DNA from: Bacilli bacterium
GTDB taxonomy: Bacteria > Bacillota_I > Bacilli_A > RF39 > UBA660
Length of the DNA: 57,253 nt
Assembly: GCA_028691955.1 (NCBI GenBank)
Contig: JAQUYH010000008.1
Location: forward strand, 1 to 57,253
Direction: 5' to 3'
Shown piece by piece: positions 44,151-53,372 of the stretch (positions are counted from its first letter, which is position 1; every line of letters starts with the position of its first letter). The notes under the pieces are model-generated. The model was not told the origin of the DNA, did not search any database, and saw only the letters and a list, made by a program, of their open reading frames with translations. The position numbers and the translations under genes were made by a program.

Positions 44151-45542
44151 ATGAAAAAAGGTTTTACTCTAATTGAACTTTTAGCTGTTATTACTATATT
44201 AGGAATAATTGCTCTTATAACAACACCTATAATTTTAAATGTAATAGAACAAGCAAAAGAAAAGTCTTATCTATTAGATGCCGATAATATTGCAAGAACG
44301 ATAAACTCTAAAATGTTAGATGAGGGAGTTAGTATAAGTGGCACTTACACAAAAGAACAGGCTCAAAATTTACTAAACATTAACTTTGATGGAGATGAAA
44401 TTATAGTAACTCTAGTTGAAGATGTTCCATATGTATCATTAATTGTAAATGGAAATTCTTATTTAAGTAATCACACTAAAATTTATGGACTAGAATGGGA
44501 CGGAAATGATAACTACACTAGATTAGAAGATGCTGTAGGCATGGTTGCTAATGCTGGTGTAGATGATGAAGTAGTAGTAAATGATTTTGATACCGCCCAA
44601 ATTTATAGTGAAATGAAAGATGTTATAGAAGATGGAAACTCTTTTGTTAAGATACCAAAATTTTATATTAAAAAAGTAGTTAATGGTGATGATTGGCAGT
44701 GGTATATATCTAAGATAAAAGTAGATGATGATTACTATTTACCAGCTTGTTTTATGGATGAAACTGATAATGAAGTACTAGATTATATTTTAGTTGGTAA
44801 ATATGATGCTTCATTAGAAGGTGATAAATTAGTTTCTAAGAGTGGTACAACACCTTTAGTAAGTAAGACAATAACTGAATTTAGAACATATGCATTGAAT
44901 AACAATGTAGGAGATGTAAGTGGATATCAGTTAATAGATATTCATACTATAGATGTACTACAAGTTCTATTTTATGTTGAATTTGGTACATTAAATAGTC
45001 AAGATATAATGATGGGATTTGTAAATGGAAGCGCAGCAAACACAAGTGGGCAAACAGATACTGTGGTAGCAAGCAGTGGATCATTGACAAGTAACACAGA
45101 TGGTCTTAGCTCTATGATGTATAGAGGGATAGAAAATTTATATGGTAATGTTTGGCAAATGATAGATGGAATAAGTGTGGACAATAGTACACATCAATTT
45201 TTTGTTAATAGAAATTCTGATTCTTATGAAACTGATTCAACTACAGGAGATTATTATGTAGTTGGATATAGTCAATTATATGCTAGTGGGTATATAACAA
45301 AAATGGGATACGATAATTCTAATCCTTTTATTCAATTTCCTATAGCAATAACAGGAGGAAGCTTATCAGCAAAATATGCTGATAAATATAGTATAGCTGC
45401 TGATAGTGAAATGAAAATATTATATTTTGGTGGAAGATGGTACTCTGGACTTGAAGCTGGTATAAATAATCTATATACAATACAGTCTTCTGTGACATCC
45501 GCAGGAACTGCTGGTGCTCGTATAGTAAAAAATCCATCTTAA
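44151..45542 (+). CDS. Prepilin-headed protein with FGE/C-lectin-like C-terminal domain
   Basis: The product (463 residues) begins MKKGFTLIELLAV, a class-typical type IV prepilin leader (Glu at +5 after predicted Gly|Phe cleavage), and a hydrophobic helix followed by a pilin stem to about residue 120. From about residue 140 there is a domain with several aromatic strands, RGIENLYGNVWQM (about residue 325), FGGRWYSGLEAG, and a final AGARIV. The N/G-VW-(E/Q) and GGxW...GAR landmarks are those of formylglycine-enzyme/C-type-lectin-like folds seen in phage tail and receptor-binding proteins. Function as a ligand-binding tip is inferred. GAUAGGAGA-type site (AGGAG at 44140) precedes ATG 44151. Confidence 0.8.
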   Translation: MKKGFTLIELLAVITILGIIALITTPIILNVIEQAKEKSYLLDADNIARTINSKMLDEGVSISGTYTKEQAQNLLNINFDGDEIIVTLVEDVPYVSLIVNGNSYLSNHTKIYGLEWDGNDNYTRLEDAVGMVANAGVDDEVVVNDFDTAQIYSEMKDVIEDGNSFVKIPKFYIKKVVNGDDWQWYISKIKVDDDYYLPACFMDETDNEVLDYILVGKYDASLEGDKLVSKSGTTPLVSKTITEFRTYALNNNVGDVSGYQLIDIHTIDVLQVLFYVEFGTLNSQDIMMGFVNGSAANTSGQTDTVVASSGSLTSNTDGLSSMMYRGIENLYGNVWQMIDGISVDNSTHQFFVNRNSDSYETDSTTGDYYVVGYSQLYASGYITKMGYDNSNPFIQFPIAITGGSLSAKYADKYSIAADSEMKILYFGGRWYSGLEAGINNLYTIQSSVTSAGTAGARIVKNPS

Positions 45543-45601
45543 TAGCAATAATTATAATGATATCTAAAAGAGAATTATTCAAAAATGTAAATTAAATGGT
45601 T

Positions 45602-45635
45602 TTGACATTTAAAATTTACAAAAAAATGATATAAT
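45602..45635 (+). promoter_or_regulatory. Promoter of the anchored extracellular protein gene
   Basis: Perfect TTGACA (45602-45607) and extended -10 TGATATAAT (TATAAT 45630-45635). The gap to TATAAT is 22 bp, too long; at 17 bp there is AATGAT (45625-45630). Either the extended -10 or the weaker box is used. Confidence 0.4.
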
Positions 45636-45660
45636 TAAAGCATATAAAGGAGAAAAAAAT

Positions 45661-46614
45661 ATGAAAAGTGAAAAAATATCATATAAGATTTTAGCTGGTT
45701 TATCTATAGTTCTTGCGTTATTAGTATTGGGATTAAGCGGCTATATAGTTTATGACAAGTTCATTAATAACGAAGAAAATGGAGAACCATCAATAGAAAC
45801 TACAGGCGTTACTCTTGATGTTACTGGTAATTTAGTTTCTAGTTTAGAAGAAAAATTAGGAAGTGTATCTGTTTTAGAAACAACTTACGACAAACAACCC
45901 ACAAATATTTTGTACGAAGCTCCACAAATTTTTAATGAAACAGAAAATGACAAAAAATTGGCTTTTATATTAAATAGAATTAACTGTGACGAAATAGTAG
46001 CAGATGGGATTTTTGGTTGTTATTCTTTTGATGTTGAGGAAACCTATCAAGAAATATTTGGCTCAAGCGTCCCTCTGCAACACCAGGACATACACATTCA
46101 TTCTTCATATGAATACGAAAGTGAAAAGGGATACTACATTAATTCCACACTAACGAATGGGGTAGGATTTGGAGATACATTTGATAGAGCCTTTACTTAT
46201 GTAAAAACAATCGGTGCTAAGCAATATTCAGATAGGATTGAAATTGAACAAAAAGCTTTGTATGTAGTTGCTGATTACAAAGAAAATAGTAGTTATCAAT
46301 TTTACATATTTGACTTGTATGATCGAATGAGTGAAAAAATATTAAAAGAAGTAACAACTAATGATAATACTTATGAAATAGTTGATACAACAAAGAGTAT
46401 ATATAGTTTTAACTCAAATGATAATACAGATTATAAAAGCTTAATTACTTTATACGATCCAGATTACCCTAAATTAGATTATAGAAATACTATTTTAGGA
46501 GAGCAACTTCTCTCAGATAATATTGACAGTTTAGGAACATATACATTTATTTTTAAAAAAGATGCACAAAACAATTATTATATATATGAAGTAAAATATA
46601 ATAAGGAATCTTAA
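45661..46614 (+). CDS. Membrane-anchored extracellular protein of unknown function
   Basis: I do not recognise this family. The 317-residue protein has one hydrophobic segment near the N-terminus (about residues 10-33, after a basic MKSEKISYK), with no lipobox Cys, so it is a type II or uncleaved-signal anchor with about 280 residues outside the cell. The outside part has two cysteines close together (NRINCDE and IFGCYSF, about 15 residues apart) that could form a disulphide, and a mixed beta-like composition (YEYESEKGYY, YQFYIFDLYDRM). It has its own promoter and lies just after a prepilin-headed protein; a role in the same surface assembly is possible but unsupported beyond neighbourhood. 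Confidence 0.7.
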   Translation: MKSEKISYKILAGLSIVLALLVLGLSGYIVYDKFINNEENGEPSIETTGVTLDVTGNLVSSLEEKLGSVSVLETTYDKQPTNILYEAPQIFNETENDKKLAFILNRINCDEIVADGIFGCYSFDVEETYQEIFGSSVPLQHQDIHIHSSYEYESEKGYYINSTLTNGVGFGDTFDRAFTYVKTIGAKQYSDRIEIEQKALYVVADYKENSSYQFYIFDLYDRMSEKILKEVTTNDNTYEIVDTTKSIYSFNSNDNTDYKSLITLYDPDYPKLDYRNTILGEQLLSDNIDSLGTYTFIFKKDAQNNYYIYEVKYNKES

Positions 46615-46806
46615 TAAATTATATAGTTTATAATGACTATTTGCAGCCTTTTTATAATTATAGTAAATATTTTGAAAAAAATATAAAAGGATATTTTAAT
46701 AAAACAGATAGCACATATTGAAATTGATATAGAAAAAAGAACAAAACAAAAATAAATAAATATTTAAAAATGATATACATTTAGTAAAAACTCCAACAAC
46801 ATAATA
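46615..46806 (+). other. Intergenic sequence with a possible decayed coding remnant
   Basis: About 190 bp before the terminator. No promoter or gene is evident. A run of about 22 sense codons reading KDILIKQIAHIEIDIEKRTKQK (around 46688-46755, no start codon, ends TAA) looks somewhat gene-like and may be debris of a lost gene. Confidence 0.25.
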
Positions 46807-46834
46807 AACAAGTTTTAAATAAACTTGTTTTTTT
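46807..46834 (+). terminator. Plus-strand terminator between convergent genes
   Basis: Perfect AACAAGTTT and AAACTTGTT arms with a TAAAT loop, then T. It closes the plus-strand transcript that carries the anchored extracellular protein. Confidence 0.8.
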
Positions 46835-46841
46835 AATACAC

Positions 46842-46866
46842 AAAAAAGAGAAGATATATTATCTTC
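46842..46866 (-). terminator. Minus-strand terminator of the VTC-DUF4956 operon
   Basis: Read on the minus strand: GAAGATA, ATA loop, TATCTTC, then TCTTTTTTG. It overlaps the stop of the Cthe_2159-like gene. Confidence 0.65.
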
Positions 46867-48583
46867 CCATATTCATACTACTAGTAGAACCGACAGTAGT
46901 TGTTATACTTGATATCGTAAAACTTTTATATAAAGTTCCTGAAGTGTAAGATCCACCAGTTACAGCACCTGTACTAGTTCCATTAACATAAACAGTATAA
47001 GTTTCTCCTTTCTTAAGACTACTACTTGAAAAAGCAATAGAAGAGAACTTCTTACTAGGAGCAAATGTTAATACATTATTTCCAGAGCTATCTTGTATAC
47101 AAATAATAGTATTTGCACTATATGTAGATGTAAAATTAACTAAAACAGAATACTGACTTGATGTCGAACTTAGTGCTTGAGCCATGCCAGAAGATCCAGC
47201 TGCAATAAGTGTTCCACCAGTTATATTAAATGCTGAATCATAATCTAATGCACCATTACCATTATCTGTTGGACCATTTACTATAACAGTACCACCACTC
47301 ATAGTAATGCCACCATTTACATCTAATCCATCACCAGCAGCATCAACATAAATATATCCACCAGTAATAGTTAAGCTTCCAGAAGTAGTAGACTCCATAC
47401 CACCACCAGCTCTATTAGAACTAGTACCAGAAGAATCAGCTCCACCTGCACCATTAACACCATCATCACTTGCAACAATACTAATGTTACCACCATTTAA
47501 AACAATATCAGCACTTTCAATACCCTCATAACTTTTTTGAATATCAATAGTACCATCGTTAATAGTTAATTCATTATCAGCATGCATTCCATCGTCACCA
47601 GAATTAATTACAAAAGTACCACCATTAATTACCATTTCACCATTAGTGTGTAAACTATCGTCAGATGAATTAATATTAAACACACCAGCATTAATAGTTA
47701 TTAAATCAGTTGCTTTAATTCCTTTAGCTGTACTTGATGAGCTACCATTCCAATTACCCCAAGAGCTTGATGTACTACTATTAGAGCTACCACCACCAGT
47801 TTCAATATCAAAGTTACCATCTTCGATTTCAACATAAGTAGCTGCTTGTATGCCGTCTTCTCCAGCCACAATAGTAATAGTTCCATTTTTAATTAGAACA
47901 TAACCTTTCTCGTCATCAGTATCATTGGTAGATTTAATACCGTCAGCATTAGCATCAATATTAATAACACCATCCAATATAGTAACAGAATCTTTTCCTC
48001 TAATGCCATCATCAGCAGCATTAACAGTAATCGTTCCACTTTCGATAACAAGATCATCTTTTGAAACGATACCATCAGCATAATTAGCATTTATAACTAA
48101 CTCACCAGTTCCATTAATAGTTAAATCATCTTTACTAAATAACGTTCCATCAGGCTCGCCACTATCATCAACATCATAGTCACTACCATCAGTTAATGTA
48201 TTGGTATTACCTTCAGCTAAAGTAATAATTACATTATTAGCATTCTCTATATAAATTGCAGAACTATTAGAACAAGTTATATCAACACCATTTAAAGTAA
48301 TATAAACATCATCTTCTGAGTCTACAATGATTTGACCATCAGTTAAAGTTCCAGATATTTCATAATATCCACCATCTGTAATAGTAACAACTTGACCTTT
48401 TACTTTTGCATTACTATTTTCCAAAGTTATATTGTCAGAATTTAAATATATATAAGCTGTTTGACTACTATCCCAATAAACAGTTTCCTCTGTAGTAGAA
48501 GAATCATGCTTAACAAAAAAAAGAGAGATAACTATAATTAAGGCACTTAATATGCCTAAAATTATCAATATATATTTCTTCAT
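46859..48583 (-). CDS. Cthe_2159-like polysaccharide-binding beta-helix protein (DUF4353)
   Basis: The 574-residue protein has an N-terminal membrane anchor/signal (about residues 4-24) and then a long set of beta-helix coils with the repeated short motifs DG(I/V), GT(I/L)x(I/V), and E(I/L)xDG, including a run of DDGIRGKDS, NADGIKSTND, EDGIQAATYVEIEDG. This pattern is that of Cthe_2159, a calcium-loaded, acidic polysaccharide-binding right-handed beta-helix of Clostridium. A Ser/Gly/Asn-rich linker (about 260-285) breaks the helix, and the end is a small beta domain. It follows DUF4956 with TAATG overlap and is third in a VTC-DUF4956 operon, the usual company for the family. Confidence 0.82.
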   Translation of the reverse strand: MKKYILIILGILSALIIVISLFFVKHDSSTTEETVYWDSSQTAYIYLNSDNITLENSNAKVKGQVVTITDGGYYEISGTLTDGQIIVDSEDDVYITLNGVDITCSNSSAIYIENANNVIITLAEGNTNTLTDGSDYDVDDSGEPDGTLFSKDDLTINGTGELVINANYADGIVSKDDLVIESGTITVNAADDGIRGKDSVTILDGVINIDANADGIKSTNDTDDEKGYVLIKNGTITIVAGEDGIQAATYVEIEDGNFDIETGGGSSNSSTSSSWGNWNGSSSSTAKGIKATDLITINAGVFNINSSDDSLHTNGEMVINGGTFVINSGDDGMHADNELTINDGTIDIQKSYEGIESADIVLNGGNISIVASDDGVNGAGGADSSGTSSNRAGGGMESTTSGSLTITGGYIYVDAAGDGLDVNGGITMSGGTVIVNGPTDNGNGALDYDSAFNITGGTLIAAGSSGMAQALSSTSSQYSVLVNFTSTYSANTIICIQDSSGNNVLTFAPSKKFSSIAFSSSSLKKGETYTVYVNGTSTGAVTGGSYTSGTLYKSFTISSITTTVGSTSSMNMGR

Positions 48584-49242
48584 TATAATTCATTCTCCAC
48601 TAATTCTTGTGATAACATAACTAATAAATTACCATTTTTACACCTTATCTCATCTAAAAACTCTTTTTCATTAACATCCTTTAAATTAACAGAGTATGTA
48701 AGTTCAAACAAACTCCCCATATTAGTTGTTTTAGATTTATTTAGAGTATAAGCAATTGTATATTTATCTAATGTTTCATCAAATATAGTAGTATAATCCA
48801 AATCCTCTGGAACAACAATTTTTAATATTTTATTTTTAATCTTTCTATCTCCAAATGTTGACTTTGTAAAAATTAAAATCATCATAGAAGCAATAACAGT
48901 AAAAATAAAAGCAAATACAATTTGTCCCATACCAGTAGATAACCCAATAGCCATAGCTAAAAATATACTAAGAAGTTCTCTAGAAGTTCCTGGCATACTC
49001 CTAAACCTAATTAAACTAAAAGCTCCTAAAATAGCCACACTAGTACCTAAATTACCATTAACCATCATAATAACTACTTGAACAAGTAGAGGGAGTAAAG
49101 ATAAAACAATAATAAAATTTTTACTATATCTTTCACTTTGCATATGTACATAAGATATAATAAGACCTAAAACTAAAGAAGTAATAATACATAAGAAAAC
49201 ACTTCCAAAAGTTAAGGTATCGCCTAAAATACTTTCAAACAT
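48583..49242 (-). CDS. DUF4956 membrane protein
   Basis: The 219-residue protein has four hydrophobic segments in its first 130 residues (about 14-32, 43-60, 66-85 and 100-130, ending ASMMILIFTKS), with the family block SLIRFRSMPGTSRELLSIFLAMAIGLSTGM between them, then a soluble C-terminal domain of about 90 residues that resembles a small signalling or regulatory fold. DUF4956 proteins occur beside VTC-type polyphosphate polymerases and are thought to be partners in that membrane complex; biochemical function is not established. It overlaps the VTC gene by 8 bp and the Cthe_2159-like gene by one base. Confidence 0.85.
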   Translation of the reverse strand: MFESILGDTLTFGSVFLCIITSLVLGLIISYVHMQSERYSKNFIIVLSLLPLLVQVVIMMVNGNLGTSVAILGAFSLIRFRSMPGTSRELLSIFLAMAIGLSTGMGQIVFAFIFTVIASMMILIFTKSTFGDRKIKNKILKIVVPEDLDYTTIFDETLDKYTIAYTLNKSKTTNMGSLFELTYSVNLKDVNEKEFLDEIRCKNGNLLVMLSQELVENEL

Positions 49243-49915
49243 TTACTTCATTCCTTTCTTTTTCATAAATCTTTCCATATTTAGAAAATGATGTGGGATA
49301 TATTTTTAAATCAGATAAAATTCTTACTAACCATAAAGGGTAAGTATTATTGATTTTTATTTCCATCAAATAAGTATCATCACTTAATAATTTATTACCA
49401 AAATCTCCCTTTTCTAAATTTAAATCAAATCTTCTACTTCTAATATTATTATCAAAAGTAATACGAAGGGAGGAGTCATTAACGCCTATATAAGCTAATC
49501 TATCATAAGCCAAATATAGGGCAGGTTTAACATCATAAATCTTAAAAAAATAATCAATTTCTTTTTCAATTTGGGTTTTAGGATTATTATTTTTATACTT
49601 GTAGAAGTCTTTTAACTTAAGTTGAATTCTTCTTTTATTAACAATACTTTTGTATTTTTTCTTTATTTCTAAAAAAACAATCGAATCCATATTAGGAATA
49701 CCATAACTTCTAAGCCTTAACTTTTCTTTATAGACGGGTTTATCTAAACTTCGAACAATTAAGTCATTATGATTAGTATCAAAATATACGTTACATATAG
49801 TTGATTTAAAATATGAATCGGGTGTGATTTGTTCTTTTAATTTTTGTAAGAGTGTGTCATATGTTTTTTGATTAATTAAATATTTTTTTTCAATTCTTTG
49901 AAATGTACTTATCAT
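49235..49915 (-). CDS. VTC-domain polyphosphate polymerase-like protein
   Basis: VTC-domain proteins belong to the triphosphate-tunnel (CYTH-like) fold; in yeast Vtc4 makes polyphosphate from ATP. The 226-residue protein has the N-terminal RIEKKYLI (the basic/acidic EKKY element), then CNVYFDTNHNDL, KEKLRLRSYG with tunnel basic residues, FLEIKKKYKSIVNKRR and a late EIKI with acidic residues: basic and acidic tunnel residues are present. ATG on the minus strand at 49915 is chosen because GAAAGGAGGAG lies before it; an upstream longer frame lacks such a site. It opens the minus-strand operon, with DUF4956 and a Cthe_2159-like protein. Role in polyphosphate or another phosphorylated polymer is inferred. 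Confidence 0.82.
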   Translation of the reverse strand: MISTFQRIEKKYLINQKTYDTLLQKLKEQITPDSYFKSTICNVYFDTNHNDLIVRSLDKPVYKEKLRLRSYGIPNMDSIVFLEIKKKYKSIVNKRRIQLKLKDFYKYKNNNPKTQIEKEIDYFFKIYDVKPALYLAYDRLAYIGVNDSSLRITFDNNIRSRRFDLNLEKGDFGNKLLSDDTYLMEIKINNTYPLWLVRILSDLKIYPTSFSKYGKIYEKERNEVNV

Positions 49916-49981
49916 GTAACTCCTCCTTTCAAACTCATTATATTTTTTTGATTTGAATAGCAAATGATAAAAATAAGGTAA

Positions 49982-50010
49982 ATTATGTGATTTAAAAAAG
50001 ATATTGTCAA
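49982..50010 (-). promoter_or_regulatory. Promoter of the VTC operon, overlapping the uvrA -35
   Basis: On the minus strand: TTGACA (complement of 50005-50010), 17-bp spacer, CATAAT (complement of 49982-49987). Its -35 shares five bases with the uvrA -35 on the plus strand (50004-50009). Confidence 0.5.
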
Positions 50011-50032
50011 AAACACAAACATTTGTTATAAT
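50004..50032 (+). promoter_or_regulatory. uvrA promoter with LexA-like operator in the spacer
   Basis: TTGTCA (50004-50009), 17-bp spacer, perfect TATAAT (50027-50032). AACATTTGTT lies at 50018-50027, inside the spacer and touching the -10, the same sequence as in ruvA and the complement of the recA box core. Confidence 0.6.
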
Positions 50033-50055
50033 ATTTACTGAAAGAGGTTAAATAT

Positions 50056-52866
50056 ATGGACAAGATAATAGTAAAAGGTGCAAGAGAAAACAACCTTAAA
50101 AATATAGATATAGAATTACCTAAAAACAAATTAATAGTTATGACAGGAGTAAGTGGATCAGGAAAAAGCTCCCTTGCTTTTGATACTATATATGCTGAAG
50201 GAGAAAGAAGATACGTAGAAAGCTTAAGCGCATATGCTAGGCAGTTTTTAGGTGGATCAAACAAGCCTGATGTTGATAGTATAGAAGGACTTAGTCCGTC
50301 AATTAGTATCGATCAGAAAACAACCAATAAAAACCCTCGTAGTACAGTTGGAACAGTTACTGAAATATATGATTACTTAAGACTACTATTTGCTCGTATT
50401 GGTGTGCCATATTGTCCGAATCATCACAAGCCAATAAAAAGTCAAAGTATTGAAGAAATGACTAGCCAAATATTAAAGTTAGAAAAAGAAACTAAAATAA
50501 GAGTATTAAGTCCTATCATATATGGAGAAAAAGGAACCCATAAGGATTTATTAGACGATTTAAGAAAAGATGGATATGTTAGAGTAAAAATAGACAATGA
50601 AGAATTAGAACTAGATGAAGAAATTAATCTTGATAAAAACAAAAAACATAATATTTTAGTTGTAATAGATAGATTAATAATAGCTGATGATATTAGAAGT
50701 AGATTATATGAGTCAATTGAAATAGCTACTAAATTATCCAAAGGCAAGTGTGTAATAGATGTTGTAGGTAGTGAAGAAATAGTAATGAGTGAAAAGTACG
50801 CTTGTCCAGACTGCGATTTTTCTTTGCCTGAACTAGAACCTAGAATGTTTTCCTTTAATGCCCCATATGGAGCATGCGACGAGTGCAAAGGATTAGGCAT
50901 AAAATATAAAGTAGATGTCGATTTAGTAATACCCGATAAAACAAAATCATTAAGAGAAGGTGCTATCAAAGCTATTAATTTGGAAGATGAAGGAAACATT
51001 ATATATACACAAATAGATACTGTTTGTAAACATTACAATATAGATATGGATACACCAATTAAAAATATCAAAAAAGAAAAATTAGATATTTTATTATATG
51101 GAACAAATGAGAAGTTAGAATTTAATTATGTATCTAAAACAGGAAGCACTAGAACTACTAAAGACTATTACGAAGGAATAATTAATAACCTAGAAAGAAG
51201 ATACATAGAAACTAAAAGTAATTGGATAAGAGAATGGATAGAGCAATATATGACAGAACTTGTTTGTCCAAAATGTCATGGAGCTAGATTATCTGATGAA
51301 GTATTATCTGTTTTAATAAACAAAAAGAATATATATGAAGTTACAGAATTAAGTATTGGTAACATGAAAAAATTCTTTGAAGAATTAAAGCTAACTGAAA
51401 CCGAAAAAGAAATAAGTAATTTAATAATTAAAGAAATAAATTCCAGACTATCATTTTTAGTTAATGTCGGATTAGACTATTTAACACTTGATCGAACTGC
51501 TTCAACATTATCAGGTGGAGAATCGCAAAGAATTAGATTAGCAACCCAAATAGGTTCAAGACTAACAGGTGTTTTGTATGTCTTAGATGAACCTAGTATT
51601 GGACTTCACCAAAGAGATAATCAAAGATTAATAAACTCTATGTTAGAAATGAGAGATTTAGGGAATACTTTAATTGTAGTAGAGCATGATACCGATACAA
51701 TGATGCAAGCTGATTACTTAGTAGACATTGGCCCAGGCGCCGGCCTGCACGGTGGGGAAGTTGTAGCTAAAGGAACTCCAGAAGAAGTAATGAAAAATCC
51801 CAATAGTTTAACTGGTAAGTATTTAACAGGAGAATTAAAAATAGAAGTTCCTTTAAAAAGAAGAAAAGGTAATAAAAAGTATTTAGAAATAAAAGGAGCT
51901 ACAGAAAATAATTTAAAAAATATAGATGTTAAACTTCCACTTGGAACACTTACTTGTGTAACGGGAGTATCAGGTTCCGGAAAAAGTTCATTAGTTAATG
52001 AAATTTTATATAAAGCAATAGCTAATAACTTATATAAAAATAAAGATAAGCCGGGAAAATATAAAACCATTAAAGGAATAGATAATATAGATAAGATAAT
52101 AGATATCTCACAATCTCCAATTGGCAGAACTCCAAGAAGTAACCCAGCAACTTACGTAGGTGTGTTTGATGATATAAGAGATGTGTTTGCCAACACTAAG
52201 GAAGCTAAAATAAGAGGATATAGTAAAGGAAGATTCTCATTTAACGTAAAAGGCGGAAGATGTGAAGCTTGCTGGGGAGATGGTGTTAAAAAAATAGAAA
52301 TGCACTTCTTACCAGACGTATACGTACCTTGTGAGGTATGTAATGGAACTCGTTATAACCATGAGACATTAGATATAAAATATAAAGGAAAAAATATTTA
52401 TGATGTTTTAGAAATGCGTGTAGAAGAAGCATTAGAGTTCTTTGAAAATATTCCAAAAGTAAAAAGCAAATTACAAATGTTAATGGATGTAGGACTATCC
52501 TATATTAAATTAGGTCAAAGTGCTCCAACACTATCAGGTGGAGAAGCTGCTAGAATTAAATTAGCTAAAGAGCTTCAAAAGAAACCAACCGGAAAGAGTT
52601 TATTTATATTAGATGAACCTACTACAGGACTTCATACAGATGATATTAAAAAGCTTTTAGTAATACTTGAGAGAATTGTTGATAATGGTGATACTGTAAT
52701 CGTTATCGAACATAATTTAGACGTCATAAAAGTAGCTGATTATATTATAGATTTAGGACCAGAAGGTGGAGATAAAGGTGGTAACATTGTAGCTCTTGGA
52801 ACACCTGAAGAAATAGTTAAAGTAAAAGAAAGTTATACGGGACAATTCTTAAAGAAAGTTTTATAA
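50056..52866 (+). CDS. uvrA: Excinuclease ABC subunit A
   Basis: UvrA is the damage-recognition ATPase of nucleotide excision repair. The 936-residue protein has two ABC ATPase halves: first P-loop [14 protein letters not shown] with the following [20 protein letters not shown] and signature [12 protein letters not shown]; second P-loop [14 protein letters not shown] with [12 protein letters not shown]. Zinc-finger cysteines appear as CPDC..CDEC in the first half and [17 protein letters not shown] in the second. Length matches the family. An AGAGG site precedes ATG 50056. It shares an overlapping divergent promoter with the VTC operon; UvrB and UvrC are not in the window. Confidence 0.98.
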   Translation: MDKIIVKGARENNLKNIDIELPKNKLIVMTGVSGSGKSSLAFDTIYAEGERRYVESLSAYARQFLGGSNKPDVDSIEGLSPSISIDQKTTNKNPRSTVGTVTEIYDYLRLLFARIGVPYCPNHHKPIKSQSIEEMTSQILKLEKETKIRVLSPIIYGEKGTHKDLLDDLRKDGYVRVKIDNEELELDEEINLDKNKKHNILVVIDRLIIADDIRSRLYESIEIATKLSKGKCVIDVVGSEEIVMSEKYACPDCDFSLPELEPRMFSFNAPYGACDECKGLGIKYKVDVDLVIPDKTKSLREGAIKAINLEDEGNIIYTQIDTVCKHYNIDMDTPIKNIKKEKLDILLYGTNEKLEFNYVSKTGSTRTTKDYYEGIINNLERRYIETKSNWIREWIEQYMTELVCPKCHGARLSDEVLSVLINKKNIYEVTELSIGNMKKFFEELKLTETEKEISNLIIKEINSRLSFLVNVGLDYLTLDRTASTLSGGESQRIRLATQIGSRLTGVLYVLDEPSIGLHQRDNQRLINSMLEMRDLGNTLIVVEHDTDTMMQADYLVDIGPGAGLHGGEVVAKGTPEEVMKNPNSLTGKYLTGELKIEVPLKRRKGNKKYLEIKGATENNLKNIDVKLPLGTLTCVTGVSGSGKSSLVNEILYKAIANNLYKNKDKPGKYKTIKGIDNIDKIIDISQSPIGRTPRSNPATYVGVFDDIRDVFANTKEAKIRGYSKGRFSFNVKGGRCEACWGDGVKKIEMHFLPDVYVPCEVCNGTRYNHETLDIKYKGKNIYDVLEMRVEEALEFFENIPKVKSKLQMLMDVGLSYIKLGQSAPTLSGGEAARIKLAKELQKKPTGKSLFILDEPTTGLHTDDIKKLLVILERIVDNGDTVIVIEHNLDVIKVADYIIDLGPEGGDKGGNIVALGTPEEIVKVKESYTGQFLKKVL

Positions 52867-52873
52867 ATATACT

Positions 52874-52902
52874 TTGACATTCTAAATGTTGTGTGATAGA
52901 AT
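52874..52902 (+). promoter_or_regulatory. sepF promoter
   Basis: Perfect TTGACA (52874-52879), 17-bp spacer, TAGAAT (52897-52902). Confidence 0.6.
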
Positions 52903-52940
52903 AATTTATAGTAAAGTGCAAAGGTAATGGAGGAATAAAA

Positions 52941-53348
52941 ATGGGACTAAATTTAAAAAAATTCTTCTCTCAAAATGAAGAAAATGATGTTTTCAGCAAT
53001 AACGGAGATGAATTTTACGAAATAAAAACAGACGAACTAATGGCTGAAGGTGGTAACAAAATGATCTTAATGGAACCACGAGCTTACTCTGAGAGCCAAC
53101 AAATAGCCGATCATTTAAAGAAAAGAAATACAGTAGTTGTTAACCTAAAAAGAGTAACATCAGACCAAGCAAAAAGAATAGTTGATTTCATTTCAGGAAC
53201 TATCTATGCTATTGGAGGAGACTTACAAAAAATAGGTGGTGGTATTTTCTTATGCACACCAAATAACGTAGCAGTACAAGGAAAAATCACCGAAGAAAAA
53301 GAAGGCAAAGGAATTCACGATAACGACGACATAAATATTGAATGGTAA
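52941..53348 (+). CDS. sepF: Cell division protein SepF
   Basis: SepF binds the FtsZ tail and membrane and arranges Z-ring filaments into bundles. The 135-residue protein has a short N-terminal helix for membrane binding (LNLKKFFS), a linker, and the SepF core with [62 protein letters not shown]. Length is close to that of Bacillus SepF. TGGAGG lies before ATG 52941. divIVA follows in 24 nt and ileS next: the standard order of the Firmicutes ylm division cluster, here without ylmD, ylmE, ylmG and ylmH. Confidence 0.95.
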   Translation: MGLNLKKFFSQNEENDVFSNNGDEFYEIKTDELMAEGGNKMILMEPRAYSESQQIADHLKKRNTVVVNLKRVTSDQAKRIVDFISGTIYAIGGDLQKIGGGIFLCTPNNVAVQGKITEEKEGKGIHDNDDINIEW

Positions 53349-53372
53349 TCTAAACACATAGAGGTGGATAAT

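Noticed and set aside
44151..45542. Diversity-generating retroelement target
   Set aside because: The C-terminal fold fits, but no reverse transcriptase or template repeat occurs in the window.
45543..45600. Terminator after the lectin-tipped gene (AATAATT and AATTATT arms)
   Set aside because: The loop is long and no T tract follows, so it is not convincing.
46615..46806. Intact small gene between the anchored protein and the terminator
   Set aside because: The longest run of sense codons has no start codon or ribosome-binding site, so at best it is a remnant.
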